Made by a program: the position numbers and the translations under genes. DNA of 64,000 nt from Saccharothrix deserti (GTDB lineage: Bacteria; Actinomycetota; Actinomycetes; Mycobacteriales; Pseudonocardiaceae). This document shows, in pieces, positions 60,540-64,000 of the stretch (the first letter of the stretch is position 1; each line of letters begins with the position of its first letter). Below the pieces are notes generated by a model. The model saw nothing but the letters and a program-made list of their open reading frames with translations, was not told where the DNA came from and ran no database searches. The DNA is taken from positions 124,001-188,000 of the forward strand of contig NZ_ML775961.1 of the NCBI RefSeq assembly GCF_009769385.1, read 5' to 3'.

Positions 60540-63500
60540 TCAGTCCACCGCCAACCGGTCGAGCAGCGCGTCGACCTCCTCGTCGGACAGGTCGTCCACT
60601 CGCCGGGACAAGGCGTCCTCGCCGAGGCGCGCCAGCAGCACCTCGACCTGGGCCGGGACCGTTGGCGCCCCGAAGAGGGCGGCCGCGGGCAGCACGACGC
60701 CGAACTCCTGCTGCATGAGGTTCATGAGCTGCAAGGCCAACAGGGAGTCCCCGCCCAGGGCGAAGAACGTCTCGTCGTCGCCGACCTCGCGCACGCCGAG
60801 CAGCTCGCGCCACAACTCGCGCACCTGGTTCGCTGGCCACCCCGGTCCGCTCGTCGCGCGCGGGGTGGACACCGCCCGCTCGGCCCCGCGCCGGACCCAG
60901 CGGGCGATGCGGTCGTCCAGGTCGGTCGTGGACACCACGACCTGTCCGGCCATCGCGGGGGACCAGAGCCGTCCGACCGCCTCGACGCCCTCGTCCGGGG
61001 TCATCGCGACCGAGGTCCAGCCGGCGCCGAGCGAGCCCTCCTCGATCGTCTCGTCGATCAGCCAGGCGTCCCACGCCACGGACAGCCACCGAGTGCCGCT
61101 GTCGTGGTTGCGAGCCTGCGCGTAGCGGTCCAGGAACGCGTTCGCGCCGGCGTAGGCGCTCAGCCGCAGGCCGCCCAACAGCACCGAGATCGACGACATC
61201 AGCAGCACGAAGTCGGGCCGGTCCGGTGAGCAGACCCGGTCCACGACCACCGTGCCCCACGCCTTCGTGGCGAACTGGGGCGTGCAGTCGGCGGGATCGA
61301 GTTCGTGCACGTACCGAATCGACGGTCCCTGCGTCGCCCCGGCCGCGTGGATCACCCCGTGGATCCGGCCGAAGCGGGACCGGGCCTGCTCGACGGCGGC
61401 GCGGAACGCGGCCTCGTCGCCGACGCTCGCCCGCGCGGTGAACACCTGCCCTCCGCGTTCCTCGACCGCGATCAGCCGTCGGATCGCCCGGGAGGTCTCG
61501 TCGTCGGCGTCGTGCGCCGCCAACCAGGCGTCCCACTCCTCGCGCGGCAGGGCCGAGCGGCCGATCAGGACCAGCCTCGCCGACGCCACCTCCGCCAGGT
61601 GCTCGGCCAACAGCAGACCGATACGACCCATGCCGCCGGTGATCAGGTAGGTGCCTCCACGCCGTAACACCAGCCCGGGATCGGTCGGCGGCGCGGGCAC
61701 TCGCGCGACCGCCTGCGTCCACCGGCGCGCGCCGCGCAACGCCACGGCGACCTCGTCGCCGTCGTGCGCGAACTCGGCCAGCAGCCGCGCGGCCATCGCC
61801 CGGTCGGGCGGCCCCGACAGGTCGACGACCCGGCACCGCACGTGCGCGAGTTCCTGCGGCAGCACCCGGCAGGGACCGAGCACCTGCGCGTTGCCCGGCC
61901 GCGCCTGCTCGGCGCCGGTGACCTCGTACACGCCGGTGGTGACGACGTGCACGCGCACACCGGCGCTGGTGGCCGCCGCGCCGAGCGCACGCCCGAGGCA
62001 GAGCAGGCTGTGCGCCCCGCGGCGCTGCGCGTCGGCCAAGTCCGCGCGGTCCAGGCCGGCCGCCGAGTGCTGCGTCCAGGCGTGGACGACCGTGTGGAAC
62101 GGATGCCCGACCTCGGCGAGCAGCCGCTGGTAGTCCGCCGGCGCGTCGGGGCGGATCCGGAACAGGTCCGGGTCCTCCGCCGCGTAGGACTCCCCGACAC
62201 CGACGACCGTGACCCGGTGACCGGCGTGGCGCAGTGCCGCGGCGACCTCGTCGTCCGGCTCGGCGAACAGCAGCACGCCGCCCGCACCCGCGTCGGGGAC
62301 GGGAAGCGGTGCGGTCTCGTGCCACACGGGTGTCCAGAACCACCTGGCCACGTCCTGATCCTTGACGGGCGCGTCCCGACCGGCTTCCGGCCTGCGCACG
62401 GGCGTCAGGGGGAACACCTGCGGCTCGAACGGACAGGCGGGCAGCGGCACGCGGCGGCCCGCGTGCACGGCGGTCCAGTCCACGTCCGCGCCGTGCACCC
62501 AGGCCGTGGCGAGCAGGTCCTCGGCGGACCGACCAGCCGGGACCTCGACGACCAGGGCGTCCGCGTCGGACGGCCGCGACCACGGCAGGTCGACCGGCGT
62601 CCCGCCGGCGACCACGACCACCCGGCGGCCCGGTTCGGCCACGCCCGTGTACGTCGCGTGCTCACCCGCTGCCGACCGGACGACCGCGCGGCGGTGCGCG
62701 AACGCCTCCCGGCCGGTCGCCAGGGTGTGGGCCACGTCGGACAGCGGCAGCTCCGGGTGGTCGCGGAGGTGGTCGAGCAACTCGGCGAGCGCGGTGTCGG
62801 CGGCCGACTCGGTGCGCCCCGACACGACCAGCACCTCGGCCGACCTGGCAGGTGGGGCCGGCGGTGGCGGCGGTGCCTGCTCCACCACGGCGTGCGCATT
62901 GGTGCCGCCGATGCCGAACGAGCTGACCCCGGCGCGGCGGGGCGTCGCGCCGGACGGCCACGGCACGGTCTCGGTGTTGACGTAGAACGGCCCCTGGCTG
63001 AAGTCGATCATCGGGTTGGCCTCGGTGAAGTGCAGCGTCGGCGGGATCAGCCCGTGCCGCACGGCCAGCACCGCCTTGATGAAGCCGGCCAGGCCGGATG
63101 CCGAGTCCAAGTGGCCGATGTTGGTCTTCACCGATCCGAGCGCGCAGCCGGGGAGACCCGGCGCGCGTCCGCCGAAGACCCGGTGCAGCGCGGTGACCTC
63201 GATCGGGTCGCCGACCTGTGTCGCGGTGCCGTGCGCCTCGACCAGACCGATGGTGTCGGCGTGGACCTCGGCCGCGGCCAGGGCCTCGGCGACGACGGCG
63301 GCCTGGCCGGAGACACTCGGCGCCGGGTAGCCGACCCGGTCCGCGCCGTCGTTGTTCACCGCCGTGCCGCGGATCAACGCGTAGGAGGTGTCGCCGTCCG
63401 CGCGGGCGTCGGAGAACCTCCGCAGCACGACCACGCCCACTCCGCCGCCGCTGACCGCGCCTTCGCCGCGCGCGTCGAAGGCGCGGCAACGGCCGTCGGG

Positions 63501-64000
63501 GGACAGGATGCCACCGGGTTGGTGGACGTAGCCCCGGTGCTGGATGGAGTCCACCGATACGCCGCCGACCACCGCGAGGTCGCAGTCGCCGACCAGCAGT
63601 GCCTGCACGGCCACGTGGAGCGCGACCATCGACGACGAGCACGCGGAGTGCACGCACAGGCTCGGCCCGCGCAACCCCAACTTGTACGCGACCCGCGTGG
63701 CCAGGTGGTCGTCCTCGTTGCCGAACATGATCCGCGGGTCGCTGTGCGCTGTCGCGGGGTCCACGAACGCGGGATGGGTGCTCTTGGACGCGCCCACGTA
63801 GACGCCGACCCGTTCCGGCACCGCGCCCGGCGCGTACCCCGCGTCGTTCAGCGCCGCGTAGGAGTGCTGGAGGAACAGCCGCTGCTGCGGGTCCATCAGC
63901 TCCGCCTCACGCGGGCTGTAGCCGAAGAACGCCGCGTCGAAGTGGTCGTGGTCGGGAACCAGGCCGCGTCGCCGCACGTAGCCGGGTTGAGCCGTCCGGT
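60540..64000 (-). CDS. AT-less PKS module KS-KR-ACP (cut by window edge)
   Basis: About 1,150 residues are visible, with the KS reading on past base 64000. Order: KS with nucleophile Cys in VHSACSSSMVALH and both His motifs (EAHGTATQVGDP; KTNIGHLDSASG); a linker; an active-looking KR (TYLITGGMGRIGLLLAEHL, MSSISVLLGG, Tyr in LSAYAGANAF); and a carrier domain with FFALGGDSLLALQLM. The C-terminal tail DLSDEEVDALLDRL looks like a docking segment. No AT domain lies between KS and KR, so the extender must come in trans, plausibly hydroxymalonyl on the discrete ACP. Confidence 0.92.
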   Translation of the reverse strand, partial: RTAQPGYVRRRGLVPDHDHFDAAFFGYSPREAELMDPQQRLFLQHSYAALNDAGYAPGAVPERVGVYVGASKSTHPAFVDPATAHSDPRIMFGNEDDHLATRVAYKLGLRGPSLCVHSACSSSMVALHVAVQALLVGDCDLAVVGGVSVDSIQHRGYVHQPGGILSPDGRCRAFDARGEGAVSGGGVGVVVLRRFSDARADGDTSYALIRGTAVNNDGADRVGYPAPSVSGQAAVVAEALAAAEVHADTIGLVEAHGTATQVGDPIEVTALHRVFGGRAPGLPGCALGSVKTNIGHLDSASGLAGFIKAVLAVRHGLIPPTLHFTEANPMIDFSQGPFYVNTETVPWPSGATPRRAGVSSFGIGGTNAHAVVEQAPPPPPAPPARSAEVLVVSGRTESAADTALAELLDHLRDHPELPLSDVAHTLATGREAFAHRRAVVRSAAGEHATYTGVAEPGRRVVVVAGGTPVDLPWSRPSDADALVVEVPAGRSAEDLLATAWVHGADVDWTAVHAGRRVPLPACPFEPQVFPLTPVRRPEAGRDAPVKDQDVARWFWTPVWHETAPLPVPDAGAGGVLLFAEPDDEVAAALRHAGHRVTVVGVGESYAAEDPDLFRIRPDAPADYQRLLAEVGHPFHTVVHAWTQHSAAGLDRADLADAQRRGAHSLLCLGRALGAAATSAGVRVHVVTTGVYEVTGAEQARPGNAQVLGPCRVLPQELAHVRCRVVDLSGPPDRAMAARLLAEFAHDGDEVAVALRGARRWTQAVARVPAPPTDPGLVLRRGGTYLITGGMGRIGLLLAEHLAEVASARLVLIGRSALPREEWDAWLAAHDADDETSRAIRRLIAVEERGGQVFTARASVGDEAAFRAAVEQARSRFGRIHGVIHAAGATQGPSIRYVHELDPADCTPQFATKAWGTVVVDRVCSPDRPDFVLLMSSISVLLGGLRLSAYAGANAFLDRYAQARNHDSGTRWLSVAWDAWLIDETIEEGSLGAGWTSVAMTPDEGVEAVGRLWSPAMAGQVVVSTTDLDDRIARWVRRGAERAVSTPRATSGPGWPANQVRELWRELLGVREVGDDETFFALGGDSLLALQLMNLMQQEFGVVLPAAALFGAPTVPAQVEVLLARLGEDALSRRVDDLSDEEVDALLDRLAVD

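Noticed and set aside
1-64000. CRISPR arrays, insertion sequences, integrases, tRNA-linked attachment sites
   Set aside because: I saw no regularly spaced repeats, transposase or integrase motifs, terminal inverted repeats or tRNA-like cloverleaf sequences.

Overview
The window is about 72% G+C, gene-dense actinomycete DNA. Many neighbouring genes overlap by 1-8 bases (ATGA or GTGA junctions) and GTG/TTG starts are common. The gene content is almost entirely secondary metabolism: carriers, adenylating enzymes, P450s, glycosyltransferases, carbamoyltransferases, a PKS/NRPS and ABC exporters. A Pseudonocardiales-type organism is plausible, but nothing in the window fixes the genus. I see no tRNA, rRNA, CRISPR array, insertion sequence or phage gene.

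Region A (1-23.2 kb, minus strand). Two ABC exporter subunits, a chorismate-lyase-like enzyme and a glycosyltransferase lie downstream of a nearly continuous 17-gene block (5130-23207). Transcription order in that block: carbamoyltransferase, CDP-glucose 4,6-dehydratase-like enzyme, glycosyltransferase, CobT-like phosphoribosyltransferase, HAD phosphatase, acyl-AMP ligase, class III aminotransferase, P450, 2-oxoglutarate/Fe oxygenase, KAS III-like enzyme, GT2, MupA-type flavin monooxygenase, carrier protein, stand-alone adenylation enzyme, transglutaminase-like enzyme, an unknown protein and a UDP-glucuronate decarboxylase-like enzyme. A divergent plus-strand operon (23.8-27.2 kb: ACP, acyl-AMP ligase, aminotransferase, ACP) shares a 640-base control region with it. 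Together they look like a carrier-protein-based pathway with no condensation domain and no modular PKS, making a glycosylated and carbamoylated product. The CobT-like enzyme and the transglutaminase-like enzyme are its most unusual parts.

Region B (27.2-35 kb). A FAH-family hydrolase, a hotdog thioesterase, UDP-glucose dehydrogenase (whose product feeds the decarboxylase of region A), a small coupled ORF, an F420-type oxidoreductase and two more glycosyltransferase genes, one a two-domain fusion.

Region C (35.5-50.1 kb, plus strand). A MazG-like protein, PHP phosphatase, sugar epimerase, DegT/StrS aminotransferase, an unknown protein, a fructosamine-kinase-like kinase, a StrR/NovG-type activator, a 30-residue basic peptide, a second carbamoyltransferase, an SGNH-like protein, a three-gene ABC-2 exporter, then a SelA-like PLP enzyme and an MppP-type PLP-dependent arginine oxidase. 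This suggests amino-sugar, carbamoyl and guanidino building blocks.

Region D (50.7-64 kb). A FHA-like/winged-helix regulator faces a minus-strand PKS/NRPS operon that runs off the right edge. It encodes KS-KR-ACP, degenerate KS-AT, a discrete ACP, MbtH, A-PCP (leucine-like code), P450, and the 3-hydroxyacyl-CoA dehydrogenase, acyl-CoA dehydrogenase and FkbH set known for hydroxymalonyl/methoxymalonyl-ACP. The StrR-type and FHA regulators, and GTTCA-type boxes in two divergent control regions, hint that regions A-D form one supercluster or two adjoining clusters; the sequence alone cannot decide. Intergenic stretches over 300 bases are described individually.
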